A DNA stretch of 64,000 bases from Pseudobutyrivibrio xylanivorans (GTDB lineage Bacteria; Bacillota; Clostridia; Lachnospirales; Lachnospiraceae). Under the pieces are notes generated by a model, which worked only from the letters and a program-made list of their open reading frames with translations, did no database searches and was not told where the DNA came from. The position numbers were made by a program, and so were the translations under genes. Shown one piece after another: positions 18,144 through 26,993 of this stretch. The stretch lies in the NCBI RefSeq assembly GCF_008935055.1, contig NZ_CP043028.1:2758501-2822500 (forward strand). The letters are read 5' to 3'. Position 1 is the stretch's first letter. Each line of letters opens with the position of its first letter.

Positions 18144-19895
18144 ATGGCACTCGACGGAATTTCAATACACGCATTGGTACACGAATTCAACGAAAATCTG
18201 TTGAATGGAAAAATAAATAAAATTTCTCAACCAGAACGCGAAGAGCTTTTAATCACAATTAATACCCAAAATGGGAACAAGCGGCTTTTGATATCAGCAA
18301 ACGCTTCTCTCCCCTTTATGTATATTACCGAAGATAATAAGCCTGCGCCAGCTACAGCTCCAGGCTTTTGTATGCTTCTTCGTAAGCACATTGGTGCTGG
18401 TCGAATCATCGAAATCTCTCAGTTAGGCTTAGAACGAGCTGTTCGTTTCAAAATCCAGCATCTAAACGAAATGGGTGATATAACTTTTAAATATCTTTAC
18501 GTAGAGATTATGGGAAAGCATTCAAATATTATCTTCTGCAATGAAGATAATATGATTCTTGATTCTATAAAGCACGTTCCATCCTCAGTAAGCTCTGTTC
18601 GTGAGGTTCTTCCTGGAAGGGATTATTTTATTCCCGCGCAGAAAGGAAAGGTCAATCCTCTTGAAGCAACAGAGGATTATGTAAAAAATACAGTCTTAAA
18701 GCGAAGCGATTCAGTATATAAAGCAATCATGTCTTCTTTTATCGGATTCAGCCCAACCATTGCAAATGAAATCTGTTTCAGAGCAGGAATTGATTCTGAT
18801 GCCAGCTGCGCTTCTCTCTTCGATGAGCACAAAGACAGATTCTATAATGTATTTGAAGGGCTGATGCAGTCCGTTAGAAATAACGATTACAACTACAACA
18901 TCATTGTAAATCCTGCAAAGGATGAACCTTTGGAATACGCACCTCTTACGCTTAATATGTATCAGGACATGGAATCAAGAAATTTCGAAACCATGTCAAA
19001 AGTACTTGTTGAGTTTTATGCAAAGAGAAATCAATACACCAATATTAGACAGAAATCATCAGATTTAAGAAAGATTATCTCAAATCATATAGATAGAGCG
19101 TCTAAGAAGCTTGATTTACAGACAAAACAGCTTTCTGATACTAATAAACGCGATAAGTATAAGCTTTATGGTGAACTGCTTCATACTTATGGATATGAGG
19201 CAAAGCCAAATGATAAATCAATCACTGTAATCAATTATTACAACAATGAGGAATTGACCATTCCACTTGATCCAGATTTATCAGCTTCTGAGAATGCCAA
19301 AAAATATTTTGATAAATATTCAAAGCTTAAGCGTACGGCAGAAGCTCTTGATACATTTATTGAACAGTCAAAAAATGAGCTTGATCTTTTAAAGTCTATT
19401 GAGACTGCTCTTAATATTGCTGAGACAGAATCTGATCTTACTGAAATTCGAAAAGAGCTTTCAGATTACGGGTTTATTAAAAAACACTCTGGCAATAAAA
19501 AAGAGAAATCTCAAAAGAGCAAACCACTTCACTTTATCGATGATAATGGTTTTGATATCTATGTAGGTAAGAATAACTATCAGAATGATGAGTTAACCTT
19601 TAAATTCGCAACAGGAAATGACTGGTGGTTCCACACTAAAAAGATTCACGGTTCCCATGTAATTGTCAAAACTGGCGGAAAAGAACTACCTGACAGCAGT
19701 TATGAATATGCTGCAGAAGTTGCTGCTTACTACTCTTCAGGCAGAGAGTCAGATAAGGTAGAAATTGACTACCTACAGAAAAAGAACGTAAAAAAACCTG
19801 CCAGCGCAGTAGCAGGTTTTGTAGTGTATTACACTAACTATTCACTTGTTGCGACTCCAACTTTAGAGCACGTAAAACTGATTAGCGAGAAATGA
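18144..19895 (+). CDS. rqcH: Rqc2 homologue RqcH (NFACT family)
   Basis: A 583-residue NFACT protein. RqcH binds peptidyl-tRNA on the free 50S subunit and adds alanine tails to stalled chains, marking them for degradation; this is known from B. subtilis. Older names are FbpA or fibronectin-binding protein. The NFACT-N domain starts MALDGISIHALVHEFNENL. A long coiled-coil region spans about residues 280-440. The NFACT-R domain has YVGKNNYQNDELTFKFA, NDWWFHTKKIHGSHVIVK and ends VATPTLEHVKL. It is transcribed opposite to its neighbours, and its last 33 bases overlap the 3' end of recG tail to tail. The codons for KKPASAVAGF double as the recG terminator. Confidence 0.95.
   Translation: MALDGISIHALVHEFNENLLNGKINKISQPEREELLITINTQNGNKRLLISANASLPFMYITEDNKPAPATAPGFCMLLRKHIGAGRIIEISQLGLERAVRFKIQHLNEMGDITFKYLYVEIMGKHSNIIFCNEDNMILDSIKHVPSSVSSVREVLPGRDYFIPAQKGKVNPLEATEDYVKNTVLKRSDSVYKAIMSSFIGFSPTIANEICFRAGIDSDASCASLFDEHKDRFYNVFEGLMQSVRNNDYNYNIIVNPAKDEPLEYAPLTLNMYQDMESRNFETMSKVLVEFYAKRNQYTNIRQKSSDLRKIISNHIDRASKKLDLQTKQLSDTNKRDKYKLYGELLHTYGYEAKPNDKSITVINYYNNEELTIPLDPDLSASENAKKYFDKYSKLKRTAEALDTFIEQSKNELDLLKSIETALNIAETESDLTEIRKELSDYGFIKKHSGNKKEKSQKSKPLHFIDDNGFDIYVGKNNYQNDELTFKFATGNDWWFHTKKIHGSHVIVKTGGKELPDSSYEYAAEVAAYYSSGRESDKVEIDYLQKKNVKKPASAVAGFVVYYTNYSLVATPTLEHVKLISEK
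19790..19820 (-). terminator. recG terminator embedded in the rqcH coding sequence
   Basis: Read on the minus strand, AAAACCTGC (19812-19820) pairs perfectly with GCAGGTTTT (19793-19801) around a 10-base loop, with the T-run continuing to 19790. It lies about 45 bases beyond the recG stop, wholly inside rqcH. In the plus direction the hairpin has only a short U-run. Confidence 0.65.
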
Positions 19896-21911
19896 GTTTA
19901 GAGTGGACCTTAGGGCTTGATGATTTTCAAGCTCAGGGTCCTCTTTTATTATGGAATCAACATCTGAAGATGCCATTTCAAGTTCGTCAGCATCCTGATA
20001 AATATCAGCAACCTTAAAAGCGAATTCACCACTTTGCCTGACACCAAACATATCTCCAGGACCTCTCAGCTTTAAATCCTCTTTGGCAATAAAAAATCCA
20101 TCATTTGACTTAAGCATAATATTAAGTCTCTCAGATTCCCTATCCTCAGAGCTTGAATTCATAAGGATACAATAGCTTTGCGCACTACCACGACCAACTC
20201 GTCCTCTAAGCTGATGAAGGGCTGCAAGACCAAATCTGTTAGCGTTTTCAATAAGCATAACCGTAGCATTTGGAACATTTACTCCAACCTCAACAACAGT
20301 AGTACTTACAAGAATCTGTGTAGCATGGTTAGCAAAATCTGCCATAACCTGGTTCTTTTCTGCGGGCTTCATTTTGCCATGCAAAACTCCTACCTCATAT
20401 TTATCATTAAAATACTTTTTAAGCTTCTTACTGTATTCTGTGACATTCTGTGCTTCAGTTGTCTCAGAAGCCTCTACAAGTGGGCAAATAGCGTATACCT
20501 GGTGTCCCTTTTCAATTTCATCCCGAACAAATTTTAGAGCAGATGCTCTCATGCCCTCCTTGATAACACAGGTCTTTATAGGTAATCGATTTGCAGGCAT
20601 TGTCTTAATGGTAGACACATGCATATTACCATAGAGAATCATCGCTAATGTTCTGGGAATAGGAGTTGCAGACATGACAATAATATGGGGATGCTCACCT
20701 TTTTGAGAAAGCTTATCTCGCTGCTGAACGCCAAATCTATGCTGCTCGTCTGTAATAACTAGTGCAAGATTATTAAAAGTTCTGCCATCTGAAATCAATG
20801 CATGTGTACCAATGATTAAGCATGCAGGATTTTCATCTACAGTCTTCTGCATCAGCTTTTTCTCAGATGCCTTCATGGAACCGGTAAAAAGTACAACAGG
20901 AATGTTAAGACCAGAGGCTTCAACCCATTTTGAAAAAGTCTCAAAGTGCTGCTTTGCCAAAACTTCTGTTGGGGCCATTATTGCAGACTGATAGCCAGAT
21001 AAGGCTACATCAAGCATAGCAAGAAAAGCGACGATAGTTTTACCACTGCCAACATCGCCCTGGATTAATCTTTGGGTAACATAATCTCCCGATAAATCAG
21101 ATACTATATCCGAAAGTACTTTAGACTGATCTTCAGTAAGCTTAAATTCAAGGCCATCCTTGAAAGCATCAGTTTCTGTGTGATGAGTGATATGGAAACA
21201 ATTTTCGAATGAAACGCTTTTGTTTTCCTGTAGCCTTGAATTAAGAATAAAGAAAAACATTTCCTCGTAGGCAAGTCTTCTTCTGGCCTTCACAAGCTCA
21301 TCGAAGTTTTCAGGAAAATGATAAGCATATAAAGCCTTCTCATAAGACATAAAATCATTTTTGGATTCTATATCCTCTGGAAGTCTGTTTGAAGGAATTC
21401 TGCACTTCTCAAAAGCCGCTTTCACCGATTTTAAAACAAGATTATTACTCAAGCCCTTTGTCAGGTGATATATAGGCTGAATCTGCTTTCTAATCTTATC
21501 ATATTTTTCAGGCTCAAATATAACAGGCTGGGACATCTTAAATCGGCCTTTATCGAATATTAGACGCCCATAAAATATATAAATTTTCCCTGGCTCAAAG
21601 GATGTCTTTAGATAATTTGAATTGAACCATACCAAATCAACAGGGACATCACCTGCATAAGTTGTTACAGACAAAACATCCATTTTACTTCTGGATTTAA
21701 AAACCTTTGGACTGGTTTTAAGTCTTCCCTGAATACTAATAAGTGAATTTACATTGTCCTTGTCTGGAGTGCTTGGCGCAGGATAAACTAAATATGTACG
21801 CGGAAAAAAAAGGAGTATATCCTCTATGGTATATACTCCTAACTTATTCAATAATTTAGTTGTCTTTTCGCCAACACCCTTTATAGTGTCTACTGGTGAC
21901 AACAATTCCAT
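19863..21911 (-). CDS. recG: ATP-dependent DNA helicase RecG
   Basis: A 682-residue branched-DNA helicase that remodels stalled replication forks and Holliday junctions. An N-terminal helix-hairpin-helix-like and OB 'wedge' region (TIKGVGEKTTKLLNKLGVYT) comes first. The helicase motor follows, with Walker A QGDVGSGKTIVAFLAML, the DEQH box VITDEQHRFGVQQRDKL, and the C-terminal lobe with LIENANRFGLAALHQLRGRV. I place the start at the ATG at 21911 (MELLSPVDTIKG), 4 bases past the upstream stop, rather than at the longer frame. It is the last gene of the asp23-fakA-like-recG unit and overlaps the rqcH tail by 33 bases. Confidence 0.95.
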   Translation of the reverse strand: MELLSPVDTIKGVGEKTTKLLNKLGVYTIEDILLFFPRTYLVYPAPSTPDKDNVNSLISIQGRLKTSPKVFKSRSKMDVLSVTTYAGDVPVDLVWFNSNYLKTSFEPGKIYIFYGRLIFDKGRFKMSQPVIFEPEKYDKIRKQIQPIYHLTKGLSNNLVLKSVKAAFEKCRIPSNRLPEDIESKNDFMSYEKALYAYHFPENFDELVKARRRLAYEEMFFFILNSRLQENKSVSFENCFHITHHTETDAFKDGLEFKLTEDQSKVLSDIVSDLSGDYVTQRLIQGDVGSGKTIVAFLAMLDVALSGYQSAIMAPTEVLAKQHFETFSKWVEASGLNIPVVLFTGSMKASEKKLMQKTVDENPACLIIGTHALISDGRTFNNLALVITDEQHRFGVQQRDKLSQKGEHPHIIVMSATPIPRTLAMILYGNMHVSTIKTMPANRLPIKTCVIKEGMRASALKFVRDEIEKGHQVYAICPLVEASETTEAQNVTEYSKKLKKYFNDKYEVGVLHGKMKPAEKNQVMADFANHATQILVSTTVVEVGVNVPNATVMLIENANRFGLAALHQLRGRVGRGSAQSYCILMNSSSEDRESERLNIMLKSNDGFFIAKEDLKLRGPGDMFGVRQSGEFAFKVADIYQDADELEMASSDVDSIIKEDPELENHQALRSTLNSFLANQFYVL

Positions 21912-21915
21912 AACA

Positions 21916-23436
21916 TTACTCCACTGAAACGATGTATGCGTAAACTGCCTGGCCGCCCTCAGAGATTTCAATTTCAAGGTCTGGATATTTCTCCTCTACA
22001 GCCTTTCCGAGAGCTTCAGCCTTTTCCTGGTCACTGCCTTCGCCCCAATAAATTGAAACAACAGCAGAATCCTCGGTAACCATCTGATCAATCATCTCTT
22101 TGAAAGCAACAGAAATATCAGCATTTACAGAAAGAAGTCCTGTATCTGCCATACCCATCCAGTCGCCCTTTGTGATTTCCTTATCATCGATAACTGTATC
22201 ACGAACGGCATATGTAACCTGACCAGTCTTAACATTCTTGATTTCCTCAGTCATGTTTGACTCATTGTCCTCGACGCTTGCGTCTGGATCAAAGGAAATA
22301 AGAGCTGTGATACCCTGTGGGATAGTCTTTGTAGGGATAACTACAACCTTCTTCTCCTCACAGATAGCAGCTGCCTGGTTTGCAGCAAGAATAATATTTT
22401 TATTATTAGGTAAAACAAAAACTGTCTTTGCATTAACCTTTTCAACTGCACTAAGGATATCATCAGTACTTGGGTTCATTGTCTGACCACCTGGAATCAT
22501 GTAGTCACAACCAAGCTCTGTAAAGATAGATGTAAGTCCATCACCTGTAGCAATAGAAACAAAACCCATCTCCTTCGCTGGCTCAGCTGGCTCTGCCTTT
22601 GCAGGAGCATCTTCCTTCTTTGAAGAAGATGAAGTCTCATCACCAATCTTTAAGTCAACAATATCTCCAAGTGAAAGCGCTTCTATCTTTGCTTTAAGTT
22701 CCTTAAGCTGATAAGAAGCAAGTGGCTTATCGCTTTCAATAACAAATTCAACAGTAGTCTTTGTCTTTTCAGCTGCCTTAGCAGGAGCCTCTGCAGCAAA
22801 TGCAGTATAATCAACTTCCTTGCCAACAAGTGCATCATACGCACCCTGAAGTACGCAAACAAGTCCCTGTCCGCCTGAATCTACAACACCAGCCTGCTTT
22901 AAAACAGGAAGCATATCTGGAGTTTTTGCAAGAACTGCCTCTGCCTCGGCGATAACAGCCTCTGCAAACTCAACGATATCATCAGTCTTGCCAGCCATTT
23001 CAACTGCCTTATCAGCAGCGCCGCGAGCTACAGTAAGGATTGTTCCTTCCTTTGGCTGCATAACTGCCTTGTAAGCTGTCTGGACAGCCTTCTCAAATGC
23101 CTCACTTAAAATCTCAACAGTAACCTCGTCATGCGCTCCCATGACCTTTGTAAGACCTCTGAAGAGCTGAGATAAAATAACACCAGAGTTACCTCTTGCA
23201 CCTCTAAGTGAACCAGAAGAAATTGCCTTAGCAACTGTCTTCATATCTGCATTTTCAAGCTCCGCAACAGCATTGGCTGCTGACATAATAGTCATACACA
23301 TATTTGTACCTGTATCACCATCTGGTACAGGGAATACGTTTAATTCATTAATCCATTCTTTCTTAGCCTCGAGATTCTTAGCTCCTGAAAGAAACATCTT
23401 TGCTAACAAAGACGCATCGATTGTTTGGATCTCCAC
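21916..23436 (-). CDS. DAK2 domain protein, fatty acid kinase FakA-like (YloV)
   Basis: A 506-residue YloV/FakA family protein. FakA phosphorylates fatty acids bound to FakB carrier proteins. The N-terminal DAK2 nucleotide-binding domain has NVFPVPDGDTGTNMCMTI and SLRGARGNSGVILSQLFRG. A DegV-like FakA C-terminal domain begins around residue 290 (EMGFVSIATGDGLTSIFTEL). The middle contains an Ala/Glu/Lys-rich linker. The start codon is GTG, set by an AAGGAGG site 9 bases upstream. No FakB gene is present in the window. The asp23-yloV-recG order is typical of Firmicutes. Confidence 0.92.
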   Translation of the reverse strand: MEIQTIDASLLAKMFLSGAKNLEAKKEWINELNVFPVPDGDTGTNMCMTIMSAANAVAELENADMKTVAKAISSGSLRGARGNSGVILSQLFRGLTKVMGAHDEVTVEILSEAFEKAVQTAYKAVMQPKEGTILTVARGAADKAVEMAGKTDDIVEFAEAVIAEAEAVLAKTPDMLPVLKQAGVVDSGGQGLVCVLQGAYDALVGKEVDYTAFAAEAPAKAAEKTKTTVEFVIESDKPLASYQLKELKAKIEALSLGDIVDLKIGDETSSSSKKEDAPAKAEPAEPAKEMGFVSIATGDGLTSIFTELGCDYMIPGGQTMNPSTDDILSAVEKVNAKTVFVLPNNKNIILAANQAAAICEEKKVVVIPTKTIPQGITALISFDPDASVEDNESNMTEEIKNVKTGQVTYAVRDTVIDDKEITKGDWMGMADTGLLSVNADISVAFKEMIDQMVTEDSAVVSIYWGEGSDQEKAEALGKAVEEKYPDLEIEISEGGQAVYAYIVSVE

Positions 23437-23450
23437 TTAATATTTCCTCC

Positions 23451-23810
23451 TTAGTCAATAACCCTAACGCCTTCGACGTAGATATTGATTGTATCAACAG
23501 TTAATCCAGTAAAAGACGATACCTTGTATTTTACTGTTTCTATAAGGTTTTCTGCAACAGCCTCAATGCTGACACCGTATGAAACAATAACATGAAAATC
23601 TAAAGAAATTGCATTGTTCTCATTTATATCTACACTAATACCATGATTAAGGTAGTCTTTCTTAAGTAGCTTTACTAAGCCATCCTTCATATTTACAGCT
23701 GCCATTCCAACAATGCCGAAGCATTCAACCGCAACTGATCCAGCATAGGTTGCAATAACATCTGTGTCGATAACGATTTTACCAAGTGCTGTTTCCATTT
23801 GACCTTGCAT
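23451..23810 (-). CDS. Asp23/Gls24 family envelope stress protein
   Basis: A 119-residue Asp23/Gls24 (YloU-like) protein. It has the family segment VECFGIVGMAAVNMKDGLVK and the C-terminal VDTINIYVEGVRVID. No signal peptide is present. Members associate with the inner face of the membrane or respond to envelope stress, but the molecular role is unclear. A GGAGG site lies 6 bases upstream. It is the first gene of the unit with the FakA-like protein and RecG. Confidence 0.92.
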   Translation of the reverse strand: MQGQMETALGKIVIDTDVIATYAGSVAVECFGIVGMAAVNMKDGLVKLLKKDYLNHGISVDINENNAISLDFHVIVSYGVSIEAVAENLIETVKYKVSSFTGLTVDTINIYVEGVRVID

Positions 23811-23849
23811 AACCTACCTCCAAATTCGCATATTTTTTCATGATAAAAG

Positions 23850-23878
23850 ATTATACACTAATTAGTGCAAAAATAAAA
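23850..23878 (-). promoter_or_regulatory. asp23 operon promoter with palindromic operator candidate
   Basis: A perfect TATAAT (23850-23855) lies about 40 bases before asp23. Seventeen bases further up is only a weak -35, TTTTAT (23873-23878), within the U-tract of the rpmB terminator. A perfect 12-bp palindrome, CACTAATTAGTG (23856-23867), abuts the -10, in the position of a repressor operator. No binding protein can be named from sequence. Confidence 0.5.
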
Positions 23879-23899
23879 GTCACCCTTTCGAGTGACTTT
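23869..23899 (-). terminator. rpmB terminator
   Basis: On the minus strand AAAGTCAC (23892-23899) pairs perfectly with GTGACTTT (23876-23883) around an 8-base loop, followed by TATTTTT. It lies 17 bases after the rpmB stop codon. Confidence 0.82.
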
Positions 23900-23916
23900 C
23901 ACAATATCGTGTAAGA

Positions 23917-24102
23917 TTAAGCACGCTCAACCTTGCCAGAACGTAAACAAGAAGTACATACATATAACTTCTTAGGTGTTCCATTCACATTACACTTAAC
24001 GGACTTCACATTAGACTTCCACATATGATTGGATCTTCTATGAGAATGGCTCACATTGTTACCGAAATGAGCGCCTTTTCCACAAACTGCACATTTTGCC
24101 AT
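23917..24102 (-). CDS. rpmB: 50S ribosomal protein L28
   Basis: A 61-residue L28. The N-terminal MAKCAVCGKGAHFGNNVSHS contains the two-cysteine motif of the zinc-ribbon-type form, and a second CxxC pair is near the end (VCTSCLRSGKVERA), so this is the four-cysteine zinc-binding (C+) version. It is monocistronic, with its own promoter and terminator, next to the divergent-function asp23 unit, as in many Firmicutes. Confidence 0.96.
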   Translation of the reverse strand: MAKCAVCGKGAHFGNNVSHSHRRSNHMWKSNVKSVKCNVNGTPKKLYVCTSCLRSGKVERA

Positions 24103-24162
24103 GATTGCACCTCCTTGTAAAATATTTCAAAAACCAAGTGTGCGACTTAACGCAACAAATGG

Positions 24163-24191
24163 ATTATAGCAAAGCAATTTATAAAATGCAA
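24163..24191 (-). promoter_or_regulatory. rpmB promoter
   Basis: TTGCAT (24186-24191) and TATAAT (24163-24168) are spaced by 17 bases on the minus strand, about 60 bases upstream of rpmB, which has an AAGGAGG ribosome site. A weak hairpin with 7-bp arms (24191-24197 and 24208-24214) that may end the pbp transcript touches the -35. Confidence 0.7.
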
Positions 24192-24214
24192 TGATTTTTT
24201 CTTAAATAAATCAT
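24191..24214 (-). terminator. Possible weak terminator after the pbp gene
   Basis: ATGATTT and AAATCAT arms of 7 bp with a 10-base loop lie 9 bases after the pbp stop. The stem is A+T-rich, and only TGCATTTT follows, so termination would be inefficient. Confidence 0.35.
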
Positions 24215-24222
24215 GAAATTAA

Positions 24223-25659
24223 TTATTTTTCGAAATAAGCGTTGAAAACCTTGGCTGCAAGGGGCGCCGCATACTTACTTCCATAGCCCGCTCCTTCCAT
24301 AATTACAGCAATAGCTAGCTTTTTACCATTGTTATCCGTTGCATAACCTACAAACCATGAATGGGTGAGCTTTTTGTTGTTAGAATACTCTGCTGTGCCT
24401 GTTTTGCCGTAGACCTTTAAATCTCCAAAATCGACGCTATCAGCAGTTCCATCCATGACAACAGCTTCCATATAATCATTAAGCAAATCCACTTCGCTTT
24501 GAGATATAAGCCGCCCAAAGCTAACCGGTTCCGTTTGAGATACTATTTCTCCATCCTCACTGATAATTTTGTCTGCAATATATGGTTCCATAATTATACC
24601 ATCATTTGCAATTGCTGAAACAATCATAGCCATATGAAGTGGTGAAACTGAAGTAGCTCCCTGACCAATTGCAGTCTGAGCAACAATACTTTCTTTTGTA
24701 TCACCATCAATTTTAAATGCAGATTTTTTGGTAGAGTCAAGTAAAGTAGGAAGTTCCTTGTTAAAGAGTAAATCCTCAGCTGTTTTGATAAATTTGTCTC
24801 TATCCAGATTTATACCCATGTAGGCATAGGCACTATTGCAGGAATTTGAAAAAGCTTTTAGTAAATCTTCACTTCCGTGTTTCTTATTGCTACTGCAATG
24901 TATTGTATAGTCAGAAACATCAATACTTCCCTTACAATCAAAAGAAAAACTTGGATCACCACTATGTTCTCTTAAATAGGCCAGGGTTGTTATTATTTTA
25001 AAGGTAGAACCCGGTGGATATGAGCCATTTGTAGCTCGATTTAGAAGAACCGAACTGTTATTTTCCTCATCATTAATATCATCCCAATACTCTGCAATAG
25101 TATTAGGATTATAATCAGGCTTTGAAACCATGGATATAATCTTTCCTGTATCCGGTTCAATAGCAATTACAGCTCCATCAAATAGCCCCAGACCCTCAAA
25201 AGCAGCTTTTTGGGTGTCGTAATCAAAAGTGGTATAAAGACTGTCTCCCTGACTTTTTACACCTGTAAGACTATTATTAATCTGATCCTTTAGAGTTATA
25301 TGAGATTTTAGTAAATCAAATGAGTATCTGGCTTCAAGTCCAGCCATTCCCTTGCCAACATAACCCACAGAATGACAAAACAGTCTCTCGTCAGGGTAAA
25401 CACGAACCTCTTTGCCCTCGTCATCCTTAGTGGTTTTGGCCATTACGTGCCCATCTTCTGTATAGATATTTCCTCTTGTAACATCATCTGCAAATACAGA
25501 AAATCTTGCATTATATGAATTATAAATAAATTCTTTAGAATCATTCTTCAAAAATGAAATAAGATAAAAAATCATTCCAAGAAAAACGATGGCAAAAATA
25601 CCAGCGATAACATATATTTCTTTTCTTATAGAGTTTTTATGCGAATTATTTCTAGTCAT
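24223..25659 (-). CDS. Class B penicillin-binding protein (peptidoglycan transpeptidase)
   Basis: A 478-residue monofunctional transpeptidase that cross-links peptidoglycan outside the membrane. There is one N-terminal membrane anchor (about residues 13-36). The dimerisation-domain segment RGNIYTEDGHVMAKT comes next. Catalytic motifs are SYPPGSTFKIITTLAYL (the SxxK serine), SNSCNSAYAYMG (SxN) and YGKTGTAEYSNNKK (KTG). It is shorter than PBP2 of rods and resembles PbpA-type partners of FtsW/RodA proteins. It follows the ftsW/rodA-like gene by 7 bases, so the two likely form a glycosyltransferase-transpeptidase pair. Whether it serves elongation, division or sporulation cannot be decided. Confidence 0.93.
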   Translation of the reverse strand: MTRNNSHKNSIRKEIYVIAGIFAIVFLGMIFYLISFLKNDSKEFIYNSYNARFSVFADDVTRGNIYTEDGHVMAKTTKDDEGKEVRVYPDERLFCHSVGYVGKGMAGLEARYSFDLLKSHITLKDQINNSLTGVKSQGDSLYTTFDYDTQKAAFEGLGLFDGAVIAIEPDTGKIISMVSKPDYNPNTIAEYWDDINDEENNSSVLLNRATNGSYPPGSTFKIITTLAYLREHSGDPSFSFDCKGSIDVSDYTIHCSSNKKHGSEDLLKAFSNSCNSAYAYMGINLDRDKFIKTAEDLLFNKELPTLLDSTKKSAFKIDGDTKESIVAQTAIGQGATSVSPLHMAMIVSAIANDGIIMEPYIADKIISEDGEIVSQTEPVSFGRLISQSEVDLLNDYMEAVVMDGTADSVDFGDLKVYGKTGTAEYSNNKKLTHSWFVGYATDNNGKKLAIAVIMEGAGYGSKYAAPLAAKVFNAYFEK

Positions 25660-25666
25660 TACTCCT

Positions 25667-26992
25667 CTACTTTCTACGGCGGATAACTGGCAGCTGCCAT
25701 AATTCTTCAGAGCATTCTGCTATAAGCGAACCAATAAACATTGATAACAAGGAGCTTCCACCATAGCTTATGAATGGAAGTGTTACACCGGTGGATGGTA
25801 TAAATTTGATAACACCACCAATATTCAAAATGGTTTGAATAGCAAAAATAATGGCAAATCCGCTGTTAACAAGCATATAAAAACTATAAGTGCTGTTAAA
25901 TGAAATATTAAAAATCATAATAACTGTGCACATATAAATAAGGATAAGGCATATAGCCACAACCGCACCCATTTCCTCTGAAATGGCCGCAAAAATAAAA
26001 TCTTTAACAACTACAGGTATCTTGTTTGGAAGACCGTTATTCAGTCCAGAACCAAGCCAGCTTCCTGTACCAATCGCAAATAAAGACTGAGATATCTGAT
26101 AGCCTTGATTGTCAATTACAGATAATGGATCCGACCAGGCCAAAAATCGAGTTCTGATATGTGGAAACATGCTATAGGCTAAGATTCCACCAATGGTTGC
26201 AATCCCCAACTCCATAATTAGAACAACATAATTCTTGTAGGCTATAAAAATCAAAAATACATAAGTGACAAGAAATATTAATGCTGTTCCTAAATCCTTT
26301 GAATATACAAGCACAAGAATATGAAGAGCTGCTCCGATTCCCGCTATTAAAAAGCCTCTGAAATCCTTCCAGGTAACAATGCAGCCACTGATGAAAAACA
26401 GGTAGGAAAGCTTAACAAATTCACTTGGTTGTATGCTAACAGCCCCAAATGATAAGGATAACTTTGCACCATATTCTGTTGTACCAACCAGACTGACGGC
26501 CAGCAGTGAAAGTATGCCAACAATAGCAAAAATAAGCATGTATTTATTAATGCTTGTAATTCTTCTCAAAATATAAATAACCAGACAGCCCACAGCCAGG
26601 GCGATTATCGTAAATACGAATTGCCTTATAGCTCTTGCCATCTTTAATCTTTCAAGCATTACGTAACTAAATGAAAGCATCAAAAAAATATTATTTAGCA
26701 AAGCTTTAGATGCTGGAACAGTCAAAGCATTTAGCACAATGGAGCAAACTGCAAAAAACAAAAGTTGTAACGTCAGAAGGACTAAAATGCTCGCATCATC
26801 TTTGGAATAAAACAAAACCACTGACGAGTTAACGAGAAATAAAACAATCATTACTGATTGGATGGTAGTTAAAATGCTTCCGAAAGCTTCGCCAATGCGA
26901 TGTTCAAATACCAATATGCAATCACAAATAGTAAAAATAATTATGTAAGCAAGAATTGTTATTCTTGAAAAGGATGTAATTACACTAACCAA
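25667..26992 (-). CDS. FtsW/RodA/SpoVE family peptidoglycan glycosyltransferase
   Basis: A 441-residue SEDS protein with many hydrophobic segments that polymerises lipid II into glycan strands. Conserved SEDS segments are SIQPSEFVKLSYLFFISG, YSKDLGTALIFLVTYVFL and the C-terminal LPFISYGGSSLLSMFIGS. The hydrophobic N-terminal part is longer than in RodA of model organisms. It is encoded between the U32 protein and its likely partner transpeptidase, with 1-base and 7-base gaps, so the three are almost certainly co-transcribed. Confidence 0.92.
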   Translation of the reverse strand: MVSVITSFSRITILAYIIIFTICDCILVFEHRIGEAFGSILTTIQSVMIVLFLVNSSVVLFYSKDDASILVLLTLQLLFFAVCSIVLNALTVPASKALLNNIFLMLSFSYVMLERLKMARAIRQFVFTIIALAVGCLVIYILRRITSINKYMLIFAIVGILSLLAVSLVGTTEYGAKLSLSFGAVSIQPSEFVKLSYLFFISGCIVTWKDFRGFLIAGIGAALHILVLVYSKDLGTALIFLVTYVFLIFIAYKNYVVLIMELGIATIGGILAYSMFPHIRTRFLAWSDPLSVIDNQGYQISQSLFAIGTGSWLGSGLNNGLPNKIPVVVKDFIFAAISEEMGAVVAICLILIYMCTVIMIFNISFNSTYSFYMLVNSGFAIIFAIQTILNIGGVIKFIPSTGVTLPFISYGGSSLLSMFIGSLIAECSEELWQLPVIRRRK

Positions 26993-26993
26993 T

